Notes: generated by a model from the letters alone, not told the origin. A DNA stretch of 41,270 nt from Candidatus Woodwardiibium gallinarum (GCA_904419545.1 CAJFRY010000004.1:73435-114704), one strand, 5' to 3'; shown: positions 24,428-33,117, counted from the stretch's first letter. Made by a program: numbers and translations.

Positions 24428-25474
24428 TTATCGTGTCGAATATTGTTTTGCCGTTTCGGCGGTGACGGCGGCCAGCTCGTCGACGAGGTCGGACGGATGC
24501 AGCACGCGCACGTATTTGCCGTATTGCAGCGCCCAGCAGAGCATCGCCGCGCGGTTGACGCGCACGCGGACGGTCAGCGCGTCGTCGGTTATGTCGGTGA
24601 AAACGGCGTCAAGCCCGAACCAGTCGATGATGTCGCCGATGATGCTTCGTTTGGCGCGGAACTCGACCGCCGCGCTTTCTCCGGCGAACATATATACGTG
24701 CTCGGCCATATGGCGGGGAAGGTCGAGCCCCTTTTCCAGCCCCCTGACCAGCGCCTTATCCTTGGCGGGGCTGTCGAGCAGCGCAATATCGCTGATGCGG
24801 TCGATGCGGTAGTTGGCAAGCGTGTCATACTTGTCATAGTTGCAGATGAGGTAATAGCGGCCGTTGGCGACGACCATCTGGTAGGGGTTGACGACATAGC
24901 GGCGGACATTTCCGCTGCTGTCGAGCCGGGGATGCGGCTTTTTGTCGACGCCGTATTCGCAGTAGGCGAACGAGACTTGTTTCTTTGCCGTGATCGCCTC
25001 GTCGAGCAGCTCGACGGTGTAAAAGAATTGGTCGCTGCGCGGCAGGGCGCCGGGCAGCGCGCGGACGTGTCCCAGCCGCGAACGGAAATGGACGCTGCCC
25101 AACTCCTCGATTTTGCGGACGAGGCCCGCACACTGACTCTGCGGCAGACTGCGGGAGGAAATCAGGCTGTCGATGAGCAGCCGCAGCTCGGCGTCGGTGA
25201 ACTCGTGCTCGATATACCAGCCGGTGCAGAAGGTGCCGTCCTCGCCGTCGGCGCCGGCGCGCGGCCGTTCGTCACAACAGACGGGATAGCCGCTGCTCTG
25301 CAGCTCAAGCAGGTTGCGCCGGACCGACTTGCGGTCGGCTGTCATCCCGTATTCGGATTCGAGGAGCCGCAGCAGCTCCTGCTGGGAAAGGCGGTGGTTT
25401 TCGTCGGAGTACTTCCGCAGCAGCTCAAGCAGGTTGAGGGCGAGCATCTTTTTCGGTTGCAGAGAATAGGCCAT
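24428..25474 (-). CDS. WYL-domain transcriptional regulator (DeoR/YafY-like)
   Basis: 348 aa, cytoplasmic DNA-binding protein. An N-terminal winged helix (residues about 5-65, with LSQQELLRLLESEYGMTADR-KSVRRNLLEL) is followed by a linker. The WYL domain (about 165-265) has QVSFAYCEYGVDKK, VVNPYQMVVANGRYYLICNY and RIDRI; the usual W-Y-L triad reads R-Y-Y-L here. A WCX-type C-terminal extension ends the protein. WYL domains sense nucleic-acid or nucleotide ligands in many bacterial regulators, including defence regulators. ATG 25474 follows AAAGGA; an upstream ATG at 25537 overlaps the promoter. It is divergent from the acetyltransferase gene, which it may control. Confidence 0.9.
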   Translation of the reverse strand: MAYSLQPKKMLALNLLELLRKYSDENHRLSQQELLRLLESEYGMTADRKSVRRNLLELQSSGYPVCCDERPRAGADGEDGTFCTGWYIEHEFTDAELRLLIDSLISSRSLPQSQCAGLVRKIEELGSVHFRSRLGHVRALPGALPRSDQFFYTVELLDEAITAKKQVSFAYCEYGVDKKPHPRLDSSGNVRRYVVNPYQMVVANGRYYLICNYDKYDTLANYRIDRISDIALLDSPAKDKALVRGLEKGLDLPRHMAEHVYMFAGESAAVEFRAKRSIIGDIIDWFGLDAVFTDITDDALTVRVRVNRAAMLCWALQYGKYVRVLHPSDLVDELAAVTAETAKQYSTR

Positions 25475-25508
25475 AGCGGGGAATCCTTTCGTTTTTGTCG
25501 GTGGGTAC

Positions 25509-25537
25509 AGTATACCGTATTCCGGTGCGAAAAGCAA
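25509..25537 (-). promoter_or_regulatory. promoter of the WYL regulator gene
   Basis: On the minus strand TTGCTT (forward 25532-25537), 17-nt spacer, TATACT (forward 25509-25514). It is almost back-to-back with the forward promoter at 25541, so a single bound protein could control both. Confidence 0.82.
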
Positions 25538-25540
25538 GCC

Positions 25541-25569
25541 TTGACAGAAGGAGACGGGAAAGGTATAAT
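25541..25569 (+). promoter_or_regulatory. promoter of the acetyltransferase gene
   Basis: TTGACA (25541-25546), a 17-nt spacer and TATAAT (25564-25569), both consensus. The leader to the gene is about 275 nt, unusually long. It contains no recognised riboswitch or clear leader peptide. Confidence 0.88.
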
Positions 25570-25849
25570 AAAGGCAACGCTACTCAAATCCGATGGAGCG
25601 ACTGCGCCGTCAGATTTTTCGTCAGTCCGAACAAAAAACGCGCGTATAGCGGGGCAGGCGACCGTGCCATTATGGCTTCTGCCGTGTATTGTGCGGTTTG
25701 CCTTAAAATCACGTTCTGGCCTTGTGGGTCAAAAGGCGCTGCAAGTGGTTCTATAAGCGGCTGTGCGGAAACCCGGTTCCGGCGAACGTGTCGCTGTCCG
25801 CCGGCGTCCAAAAGACGGGGATGTCGGGAAACGATTTGGAGGGGATTGT

Positions 25850-26383
25850 ATGATTGAAATCAGACGAATCGGCGAAAAGCACAAAGGCGACATCCGCATT
25901 CCCAATCAGCCGTTTGCTTTATGGGGGCGTATGATCCCCTCCTATCAGAACGGGGTTTGGCGTTATACCGTTGAACGCCTCGACCCTTCGGAACAGGCGG
26001 AAATGTGTTTTCCCGACGAAAACTATGATTATGCGGAAATGTGCAAAGCCTCTGCCTTCCTCGGCGCCTACGACACGGATACCTGTATCGGGCTTGCCGT
26101 ATTACAGGAGGCGTTTTTTCGTTACATGTATTTGTATGATCTGAAGGTGAATCGGGCATACCGCAATCGGGGCGTCGCTTCCCTGCTCATTGAAAACGCC
26201 AAAAAAATCGCATCGGAGAAGGGCTATCGCGGGATTTATACGCAGGGGCAGGACAACAATCTTTCCGCCTGTTTGTTTTATATCAAATGCGGTTTCCGTA
26301 TCGGCGGATTGGATACCGAAATTTACAAGGGCACCCGGCAGGAGGGGAAAGCGGATATCCTGTTTTATCTGGATGTCGAATAA
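25850..26383 (+). CDS. GNAT acetyltransferase, streptothricin acetyltransferase-like
   Basis: 177 aa, cytoplasmic. The GNAT acetyl-CoA motif is seen as VNRAYRNRGVASLLIENAKK (about residues 99-118). Before it lies LYDLKV and after it IYTQGQDNNLSACLFYIKCG and FRIGGLDTEIY. The Q-x-x-N-N-L-x-A-C-x-F-Y-x-x-C-G-F segment and the early PFALWGRMIPSY are typical of the SatA/Sat4 family, which acetylates streptothricin antibiotics. The family resemblance is good, but activity on streptothricin is inference; other amines are possible. ATG 25850 follows GGAGGGG. Divergent from the WYL regulator. Confidence 0.85.
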   Translation: MIEIRRIGEKHKGDIRIPNQPFALWGRMIPSYQNGVWRYTVERLDPSEQAEMCFPDENYDYAEMCKASAFLGAYDTDTCIGLAVLQEAFFRYMYLYDLKVNRAYRNRGVASLLIENAKKIASEKGYRGIYTQGQDNNLSACLFYIKCGFRIGGLDTEIYKGTRQEGKADILFYLDVE

Positions 26384-26489
26384 GCCATAGTGAGCTGCAA
26401 ATTTCGGCCTGCGGAAACGGCTTTTGTAAATTCTGAATGAGTGAAAAGCATTTTGTCTTGGATAAAAAGACTGCGCGGGAGGGAAACGA

Positions 26490-26654
26490 ATGGACAAATA
26501 CGTCGATATCTCCGGCAACGCGGCGTACCTGCGCCGCCGCGCCGCCTTTGACGCGCTGTTCGTTCCGGCTTGCCGCGCGTCGGCTGACATCCGAAAGCCG
26601 TACAGATATTTGGCGGCAAAATCGGTAATGTGCGGAAAATGCAAAAAGAGGTAG
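26490..26654 (+). CDS. short ORF, possibly truncated gene
   Basis: 54 aa from ATG 26490 with GGGAGGG about 6 nt upstream. It starts MDKYVDISGNAAYLRRRAAF, then becomes basic and ends in CGKCKKR. The good SD and the tight coupling to the next start (stop at 26654, ATG at 26656) argue for translation. The composition suggests the N-terminus of a longer lost protein. Function unknown. Confidence 0.4.
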   Translation: MDKYVDISGNAAYLRRRAAFDALFVPACRASADIRKPYRYLAAKSVMCGKCKKR

Positions 26655-26655
26655 T

Positions 26656-27174
26656 ATGATGGGAAAGATATTGGGCTCGTGGAGCGGTATGCGTAAATAT
26701 CTCGAGACAGAAATGCTTGCCGTCTGTCTGCGCGGCAGGGTTCGTTACGGATGCACGGCTTATGTCGGTATGGATGGATGCAGATTCTTTGAGGTTTGCG
26801 TAGACGGCGAGCAGTACAAGCGGTTTTCACTGGAAACAGTAAATACCTATTTCATCAATCACGGATATAAAGCGAAATCAGACCCCGTTGGGACACGTGA
26901 ATATTGGGAGGAATTTTGGCCTCTTCTTGATAAAACACCGCAAAACAGCAGGCTTGAATATACGGACGACGAGTTCTGCAATGCACTTGCGGCATACCGC
27001 AATCATCCTGTTTCGGAGAGTATTCGTTCGGAAAATCCGTTAATACGCATGTTTGCGATTCTGGATCGAAGGCTTGGAAAGAGAACACTGGAAAAGCTGA
27101 AAGAAACGATTGCGGTGCAGCCCGAATGGCTCCAGAAGTTTTATCTATTAAGGATGGAAGCTGAGCATATCTGA
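26656..27174 (+). CDS. SF0329-like hypothetical protein
   Basis: 172 aa (171 from the second ATG, 26659, which has better spacing to AAGAGG). Soluble, no signal. The sequence (LAVCLRGRVRYGCTAYVGMD; FFEVCVDGEQYKRFS; YTDDEFCNALAAYRNHPVSE; then NPLIRMFAILDRRLGKRTLE) looks like the uncharacterised SF0329 family, whose members often end in a DRR-GKRTL segment. No catalytic motif is evident. It is probably co-transcribed with the short ORF upstream. The family call is from recalled pattern and should be treated as tentative. Confidence 0.68.
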   Translation: MMGKILGSWSGMRKYLETEMLAVCLRGRVRYGCTAYVGMDGCRFFEVCVDGEQYKRFSLETVNTYFINHGYKAKSDPVGTREYWEEFWPLLDKTPQNSRLEYTDDEFCNALAAYRNHPVSESIRSENPLIRMFAILDRRLGKRTLEKLKETIAVQPEWLQKFYLLRMEAEHI

Positions 27175-27446
27175 CGCCGTCGGGAACATCGCAGAGCGCT
27201 GTGCGCGAAGCGGAAGAGCCCGATGGTTTATCGGGCACATGGTTGTATTCGGTTTCGACGATGTGAGTTCAAAACGGCAAAACGATTGTATTTCGTTCGT
27301 TTCATTATGCAGACGCTGATCAAATCAAGGCGCCGGAAAGCCTGTGCCTGTCGGCCGCACAGCTCCGGACGGCGCTGCGTATGCTTGAATGCCCCGCATA
27401 ACCTATACGGCAGATGCAGAATACATAAAAGATTGGAGCAACCGCA

Positions 27447-29159
27447 ATGAAAAAGCTGACATCCCTTCTTCTCTCGGCAGTGTTCTCGGCAGGCCTGCTT
27501 TGCACGTCGGGTACGCTGCCCGCTTCGGCGGCGGAGGAACCGCTCATCCTCGGCGTCAATGCCATCAACGTGACCGGCGGCGAGGGCCACGCCGTCCTCT
27601 ATACGCCCGCACACGGGGAATCGGTCAAAGCCGGCACCGACTTCGCCTGGTGGCGCACCGCGACCTTCGAGTACAGCGACGAGCTCGGGGCGTACGTCGT
27701 TGTCAGCGTCTCGCTGACCGCCGGCGGCAGCTCGCCGAAGTCGCCCTTCATCCCGGAAGACGGCTTTGTCCTCTGCGCCAACGTCGGCAACGACTACAGC
27801 GCGTCGGGTGGCATCAATTACGTCAATGCGCTTTCCACCGACACCTATAACGCCATTGCCTCCCTGAACATAGGCGACGCGGCGTATTTGACCGGCATCG
27901 ACCTTGCCGCCGGAACGATCGACACGACCGGTTCGCCCTATTACGGCGACGGCTTTGTTTCGAATGCGAAGATCACCGTCGGCGCAAAGCCCGACGGCGA
28001 CGTTTACACGCCCGACCGCTCGGCAGGCGCGCTGCCGCAGGTGGTTACCGACATCGGCGGCAATCGGACGGTCGACGCGACTGCCGACTTCACCTTTACC
28101 TGGGAGCCGGTCGAGGGTGCGGACGGGTACATCGTCAATATCAACGACTGCACCATCACCGGGGACGGGCCGGCCGTTGCCGCCAACGTCCGCACGCAGG
28201 AGACCGGCTACACCATTCCGGCGGGCAGGCTGACGGTCGGCGGCAGCTATTCGGTCTGCGTCTCGGCTTACGGAGAGGGAAAGCTGAACAGCTTCAATTC
28301 GCGCGACTCTCTGTTCGCCGTCAGCGCGCAGGCGGCGGAAAGCCCGTTCCGCGACAAGACGATCGTTGCGTTCGGCGACAGCATCACCGCTTTCACCGGC
28401 TGGGTGAAGATGCTTTCCGGCCGTCTGGGCACGAACGTCGTCAATTCCGGCGTCGGCGGCGACAACACCTCGCAGGGGCTGGCGCGGTTCGAAACCGACG
28501 TGGCCGCGTACGAGCCGGACATCGTCATCATCCTCTTCGGGATGAATGACCAGGCGGAGGTCATGTCCACCGGCAAGCCGATTCTCGACCCCGAAACCTA
28601 TGCCGCCAACTACCGCGAGATTATCGGGCGCTGCGTCGCGCTGGGCGCGCAGCCTGTGCTGCTGACCGGCCACAACGTCTGCACCGAGAGCGGGTACTAT
28701 ACGCCGGGCGGCTACGGACTGGACTATTCCACTGAAAATCTGAACGATTATTATGACATCATCCGCAGTCTTGCTGCGGAATACGGCCTCAATCTCATCG
28801 ACCTGAACGCGCTTTGTGCCGGCGAAAAGGACACCGACCTGCTCGCAAAGGGCGACGGCATCCATCTCTCGACCTACGGGCATGAGAAGTATGCCGAGTG
28901 GATCGGGGACTATATGCTCGGCGAATTTGAGTGGAAGGACTTGTCAGCGCAGGAGCCGCAGGAGTCCTCTTCGCCTGCGGACGAATCCGGATCGGAAGCG
29001 TCCTCCGAACCGGCTGAGCCGAGCGCGGCCGAAAGCGCGGCGGCGTCCGAGCCGGAGAAGAGAGGGCTGTCTGGCGGCGCAATTGCGGCAATTGCGGCTG
29101 CGGCGGTTGTTCTCGTCGGTGGGATTGCGTTCTTTGCGGCAAAGCGGAAAAAGAAATAA
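27447..29159 (+). CDS. secreted SGNH/GDSL-type esterase with membrane anchor
   Basis: 570 aa. ATG 27447 with TTGGAG about 9 nt upstream. Signal peptide residues 1-29 (..PASAAE). Residues 30-180 are an unrecognised beta-rich domain; about 185-290 a fibronectin-III-like domain (FTFTWEPVEGADGYIVNIND). Residues 300-490 are the SGNH hydrolase: block I FGDSIT (nucleophile Ser312), block II GVGGDN, block III GMND (Asn367), block V DGIH (Asp470, His473). A Ser/Glu/Pro-rich stretch leads to a terminal membrane helix and KRKKK, without an LPxTG motif. It is expected to deacetylate or de-esterify a surface or environmental polysaccharide outside the cell; substrate unknown. Confidence 0.92.
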   Translation: MKKLTSLLLSAVFSAGLLCTSGTLPASAAEEPLILGVNAINVTGGEGHAVLYTPAHGESVKAGTDFAWWRTATFEYSDELGAYVVVSVSLTAGGSSPKSPFIPEDGFVLCANVGNDYSASGGINYVNALSTDTYNAIASLNIGDAAYLTGIDLAAGTIDTTGSPYYGDGFVSNAKITVGAKPDGDVYTPDRSAGALPQVVTDIGGNRTVDATADFTFTWEPVEGADGYIVNINDCTITGDGPAVAANVRTQETGYTIPAGRLTVGGSYSVCVSAYGEGKLNSFNSRDSLFAVSAQAAESPFRDKTIVAFGDSITAFTGWVKMLSGRLGTNVVNSGVGGDNTSQGLARFETDVAAYEPDIVIILFGMNDQAEVMSTGKPILDPETYAANYREIIGRCVALGAQPVLLTGHNVCTESGYYTPGGYGLDYSTENLNDYYDIIRSLAAEYGLNLIDLNALCAGEKDTDLLAKGDGIHLSTYGHEKYAEWIGDYMLGEFEWKDLSAQEPQESSSPADESGSEASSEPAEPSAAESAAASEPEKRGLSGGAIAAIAAAAVVLVGGIAFFAAKRKKK

Positions 29160-29684
29160 AAGCGCTTGCCGGGTGCGGTACCGGCAGGCAGACGGAGAGG
29201 GGCGGCGGAGGTGCGTCATAAGGGATTCGCGTACCGGCAGCAGGACGACGGCCATTGCGGCCGCAGCGGCCGTCCGGGAAGGGAACGTACATGCTTTGAT
29301 GGGCGAGCGGTATGCCGTGCGCAGGATATGCCGCAGCGCGGACATTATGCAAAGAGGAACGGCGTGCATCGGCTGTCGTTTCCGTACAGCGCCTTTGACG
29401 GCGCGCTGTTCTCTTGCGGTCCCGGGCGTCGCGCCGGATGTTGCCGGCGCGGAGCGGTACGGACGCACAAAGGCATCGGGACGTAACGCCGGGCGCGTTT
29501 GAACGCCCGCAGGCCGGCCGCCGGTACGGATACATATCGGCTTCGCCTTTTTCGCATCCTTTCCGGTGGGCGGCGCGCCGTATGAAAACGGGTGCCGTGC
29601 TGACCGTCCACAGCGGCGCGGACGCCGGCATCCGGCCGGTCCGCACGTCGGTCCGGCAGTACAAAAAGGGGAAGGAAGAATGGT
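29160..29684. other. gene-free stretch
   Basis: About 525 nt of GC-rich sequence with open but arginine-rich, low-complexity frames on both strands, none with an SD and protein-like composition. A short inverted repeat (GCCGGG..CCGGCA) follows the esterase stop but has no clear T tract. Nothing else is recognised. Confidence 0.4.
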
Positions 29685-30221
29685 ATGGAACGCGAACAAT
29701 ACGAACATCTTTCGGCGCTCGGCAAGGAGGACCTGATCCGACTGATCGAAATTTATTCCAAAAACTGGCTCGCGCTTGACGGCGTATGGTTTCAGTCAGT
29801 CGAACGGAAGCGCGGTATGGATGAGGCAATGGAGCATGACGCCGAGGCCTGGCGGCGCTTTACCGTCATCGAAGCCCGGCGCATCAAGACGTTTCTGGGA
29901 CTGCCCGAGCATGCGGGGCTGGAAGGGCTTGCCGCAGCGCTTCGGCTGCGGTTTTATGCCAACCTCAACACCGCCCGCATCGGTCGGGAGGGCGATACGC
30001 TTGTCTATACGATGACCGAATGCCGCGTGCAGACCGCCCGTGCGCGGAAGGGGATGCCCTATCACCCCTGCAAGCCGGTGGGGTTGCTCGAATACGGGCT
30101 GTTCGCGCAGACGATCGACGACCGTATCCGCTGCCGCTGCGCAAGCTGCTATCCAGACGTGACGGACCCGGACTGCTGCTGCAAATGGGTGTTTACGCTG
30201 GACGCGGCGGATGAGAAATAA
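29685..30221 (+). CDS. DUF6125-like cytosolic protein
   Basis: 178 aa. ATG 29685 follows a GGGGAAGGAAG stretch. No signal or membrane segment. The first half is helical (LIRLIEIYSKNWLALDGVWF; EAMEHDAEAWRRFTVIEARR). The second half has conserved-looking basic/Cys segments: TECRVQTARARKGMP, HPCKPVGLLEY, then RIRCRCASCYPD and a CCCKW cluster that might bind a metal. The layout matches the uncharacterised family I know as DUF6125, common in anaerobic Firmicutes. Role unknown. A repeat element begins directly after the stop codon. Confidence 0.75.
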   Translation: MEREQYEHLSALGKEDLIRLIEIYSKNWLALDGVWFQSVERKRGMDEAMEHDAEAWRRFTVIEARRIKTFLGLPEHAGLEGLAAALRLRFYANLNTARIGREGDTLVYTMTECRVQTARARKGMPYHPCKPVGLLEYGLFAQTIDDRIRCRCASCYPDVTDPDCCCKWVFTLDAADEK

Positions 30222-30222
30222 T

Positions 30223-30361
30223 ACGATTTCTTGATAAAACGGCAAAAAGCCATTTTATCAACCGCGACAAATGCCGCCAAGAAACAGATACGGCACGGCG
30301 TATTTCCCCGGCAAAGACCGGAGCGTCATTCGCTTTTGCGAATGTCAAATATAAGTATAAG
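30223..30361 (+). repeat. structured intergenic repeat, copy C
   Basis: Begins ACGATTTCTTGATAAAACGG and ends CAAATATAAGTATAAG. It has the same internal order as copy D (CGGCA, TATTTCCCCGG, GGAGCG, then CGCTTTTGCG with AATGTC). It starts two bases past the stop codon of the DUF6125-like gene. Confidence 0.78.
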
Positions 30362-30364
30362 CAA

Positions 30365-30395
30365 AAAACGGTGAAGCAGACAGCTTCGCCGTTTT
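30365..30395. terminator. bidirectional terminator-like hairpin
   Basis: 13-nt arms AAAACGGTGAAGC and GCTTCGCCGTTTT (one G-U pair) around AGACA, with A and T runs at the base on either side. It probably ends the DUF6125-like transcript. Confidence 0.75.
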
Positions 30396-30816
30396 GGTAT
30401 ATCGGAAATGCCGTTTGGGCAAACTTGCTGGCGGCTTTGCTTATTTCAACGGCATCAACCGTCAGAAGCAAATGAAAGCGCATCGGCAGGCGTTTTCGTA
30501 CCGTACCGCTTTTGACGGGCATAGCGTTTTCTTCCGAAAGAGGCATGCCTTGCGGATACGGCGACACGACGGACGCTGCATACTTCGCGGCGGAAAAAGC
30601 TACCGGGCCAGCACTGCCGGTTTTATCGGCTTATTTCCTGCTGGCAAGTACGCTGACGCGACCTTGTGACGGCCTGATTTCGCGCACATTCTTATTTTTT
30701 GCGGCCGGATAGACGGTTTTCCTGCTTGTTTTGGGAGAATGCGGCCTAACATATGGCCGAAGGCGCGGACTATACGAATGAAAGCGTTGATCAACGACTT
30801 TGGAGACGAAACAACG
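30396..30816. other. gene-free stretch before the sigma factor gene
   Basis: Frames on both strands (e.g. the minus frame ending at 30193) overlap the repeat and lack an SD; they are not called. No convincing promoter was seen. A palindrome-like GCGGCC..GGCCG pair lies near 30741-30766. Confidence 0.35.
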
Positions 30817-32439
30817 ATGGAAAAACAACACTTGCCGGAACTGCTTGACGACGCGCTGCTGGAGAAGCTGTATGGCTTCTGCTATGCGCGGACGCATGAC
30901 AGCCTGCGCGCGCAGGAACTTTGCTCGGATATTGTCCTCGCGCTGGTCGAGGCTTCGCACGCGGGCGGCAGACTGACCGAGCCGTATGCCTTTATTTGGC
31001 GCGTGGCGCGTAACGTCTACGCTGATTTCTGTGTCCGCCGCGCCCGTGAAGCGTCGCTGTTCGACGGCGGCGACCCCGAGGACGTTCTTGCCCGTCTGGC
31101 CGATGAAACGGCGGGCGACGACGGCGATGCAGAGCGCTTGACGGCGGTCTTTCGCCGTATCGCGTTCCTGACAAAGGCTTACCGCGAGGCGATGATCCTG
31201 TTTTATCTGGACGGGCTGTCCACTGCGGAAATTGCCGCGCGGACGGGCGCGAGTGAGACGGCCGTGCGTCAACGGTTGTTTGCGGCAAGAAATAAAATCA
31301 GAAGCGAGGTCGATCAAATGGAAGCAAACGAAAAACCTGTCATGCTGGACAAACTGGAATTCGTGCTCTGGGGCAACGGCGACCCGGTCGGGAACGACCC
31401 GCGCGAAACCTGCGTGCGCCAGCTCTCCAAGCAGGTGGTCTGGCTCTGCCGCAAAAAGCCGATGCGCGCATCGGAGATCGCCGAGGCACTGCATGTCCCT
31501 ACCGTTTATATCGAAGAGGAGACCGAGCTGCTCGCTGCCGGAGCCAATGGGAAGTACGGCTTGCTGCGCCGGAATGACGACGGCCGCTATGCGCTCAACG
31601 CGGTGCTGTTCGACCGTGCGGAGATGGAGCAGGCGAACGCGATTTATACCGCGTTTCTGCCGATGCTCTGCGATACCGTCGCTTCGTTCATCGAAGCGCA
31701 TAAGCAGGATTATCTGGCCTATCCCTTCCGCAACAAAAAGCCCGAGCTGAACCTGATCCTCTGGCAGCAGATCCACCCGATGGCGAACGCTTTTGAACGG
31801 CAGATTCGCCGGATCCTGAAGGAACGTCATTTTGCCGACATAAAAACGCCGCAGCGGCCGTATACCATTTGCGGTTATCAGGACAACGGCAGGCATTACG
31901 GCGGCGGCTGGGACGGTGTGCAGGCCCATGATCTCTGCGGGTTTGCGCATGTGACAGCGCACAACATCTACTGCACGCGCATCATAAAGCATTTCGGCTG
32001 CGGTTGGGATATGGCCAACGATCTGCCGCTGCGGCTTGCGCTGCGCGCCATCGACGGACTTGCGGTCGGGGCACTGTCCGAAATCGAGCGGGAGGCGGCG
32101 GCGAATGCGGTCGAGTGCGGCTATCTGTACCGCGAAGGGGATATGCTGTACACTAAGCTTCTCGTCGGCGCGGCGGCGGACAGCGGCGGTCCGTTCGCGG
32201 TTACGAAGCAGCTTCAGAACGGATATTTCGACGCGGCGGCTGAGCAGACGGCGGAGCAGCTCGCCGGTTTCATCCGACGGACCCTCCCTGCGCATCTGCT
32301 CTGTGAGTGGGAACAGGCGAACATGCTGGCGGGCCTGCCGCTGTTTACCGCGCTGGTCGAGTCGCTCATCGAACGCGGGCTTCTGACCCCGCCGAAGGAC
32401 GGCCTCGGCGCGGAAGGCTGCTGGCTGGCCGTGGAATAG
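30817..32439 (+). CDS. ECF-like RNA polymerase sigma factor with a 370-aa C-terminal extension
   Basis: 540 aa. ATG 30817 with GGAGA about 10 nt upstream. Residues 20-75 resemble sigma region 2 (AQELCSDIVLALVEASH; FIWRVARNVYADFCVRRARE). Residues about 110-165 are region 4 with the DNA-binding helix-turn-helix LSTAEIAARTGASETAVRQR. A normal ECF factor would end here. The chain goes on with a second winged-helix-like segment (MRASEIAEALHVPTVYIEEE) and a long helical domain of unknown function, perhaps a ligand sensor or built-in inhibitor. An in-frame ATG at 31318 (residue 168), right at the domain border and near a GAGGT, might give a separate C-terminal product. No anti-sigma gene is adjacent. 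Confidence 0.8.
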   Translation: MEKQHLPELLDDALLEKLYGFCYARTHDSLRAQELCSDIVLALVEASHAGGRLTEPYAFIWRVARNVYADFCVRRAREASLFDGGDPEDVLARLADETAGDDGDAERLTAVFRRIAFLTKAYREAMILFYLDGLSTAEIAARTGASETAVRQRLFAARNKIRSEVDQMEANEKPVMLDKLEFVLWGNGDPVGNDPRETCVRQLSKQVVWLCRKKPMRASEIAEALHVPTVYIEEETELLAAGANGKYGLLRRNDDGRYALNAVLFDRAEMEQANAIYTAFLPMLCDTVASFIEAHKQDYLAYPFRNKKPELNLILWQQIHPMANAFERQIRRILKERHFADIKTPQRPYTICGYQDNGRHYGGGWDGVQAHDLCGFAHVTAHNIYCTRIIKHFGCGWDMANDLPLRLALRAIDGLAVGALSEIEREAAANAVECGYLYREGDMLYTKLLVGAAADSGGPFAVTKQLQNGYFDAAAEQTAEQLAGFIRRTLPAHLLCEWEQANMLAGLPLFTALVESLIERGLLTPPKDGLGAEGCWLAVE

Positions 32440-32459
32440 GCGTCGGGGGAAGATATTTT

Positions 32460-32600
32460 CTTATACTTTTATTTGATATTCGCAAAAGCGTGTGGCGCCC
32501 CGGCAACGCGTTAGGGAAATATGCCGTACAATATCTATTTCTTGACGGCATTTGCCGCAGTCGGCAAAACGGTTTGAAACCGTTTTGTCAAGAAATCGGA
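32460..32600 (-). repeat. structured intergenic repeat, copy D (inverted)
   Basis: On the minus strand it runs CCGATTTCTTGACAAAACGG, hairpin, CTGCGGCAAATGCCG, TCAAGAAATAGATATTGTAC, GGCATATTTCCCTAACGCG, GGGGCG, then CTTTTGCGAATATCAAATAA and AAGTATAAG. TTTCTTGAC and GTCAAGAAA pair as an outer stem. It is the most complete copy. Confidence 0.8.
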
Positions 32601-32639
32601 ATACAAACGCTCATTGTATAGCCATTTGTACTGCAAAAA

Positions 32640-32671
32640 CGGCATCGACGGCTGTTCTGCCGTCGATGCCG
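32640..32671. repeat. hairpin P6
   Basis: 13-nt perfect arms (CGGCATCGACGGC and complement) around TGTTCT. No T tract. Confidence 0.8.
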
Positions 32672-32986
32672 CCGCTTGCCGGTAAAGTCCGATTGGGGCC
32701 TCGTTCCGCCTCTGTTCGGGGGACTTTAGGCAAAGATCCCCTGAATGGTGGCGGACAAATTCTCAACGGCAGCTTTTCCCTGTACTTAAGGCAACATCGT
32801 ACAATGCGCAGCTGAAGTCATAACGGCACGGTTGCCTGCGCGTTTCCGTTACTCGTCATATTCAGCTCCGCTATACGCGCGTATTTTTGTTTAGACGGAT
32901 GATAAATTTAACGGCGCAATCGCATCTTCAGATTTGTGCGGGGAAGCCTTAAATGTTATAAAGCCTTCTGTTTTAACCTTTTTATC

Positions 32987-33029
32987 CGGCAAACCGGGAA
33001 TCGGCTTGAAGCCGATTCCCGGTTTGCCG
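32987..33029. repeat. long perfect hairpin P7
   Basis: 21-nt perfect arms (CGGCAAACCGGGAATCGGCTT and complement, quoted here as CGGCAAACC..ATCGGCTT) with a single-base centre. No T tract follows. Confidence 0.85.
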
Positions 33030-33117
33030 TCCTGCATAGAATGCGGGGAATTTACCGCTCCATGCCTGTTTCCCGCACGGCGCAGACACGTCGGATAATC
33101 GCATATCGTTCTTTTTG

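Noticed and set aside
25584..25811. 75-aa minus-strand ORF in the leader of the acetyltransferase
   Set aside because: No SD and it lies within the leader of a strong forward promoter; its wording resembles repeat-derived spurious ORFs, so it is not called.
27228..28883. 551-aa minus-strand frame over the GDSL esterase
   Set aside because: Antisense shadow of a gene with an intact signal peptide and catalytic blocks.
29166..29502. Arg/Gly-rich forward frames after the esterase
   Set aside because: No SD, low-complexity composition typical of non-coding GC-rich DNA.
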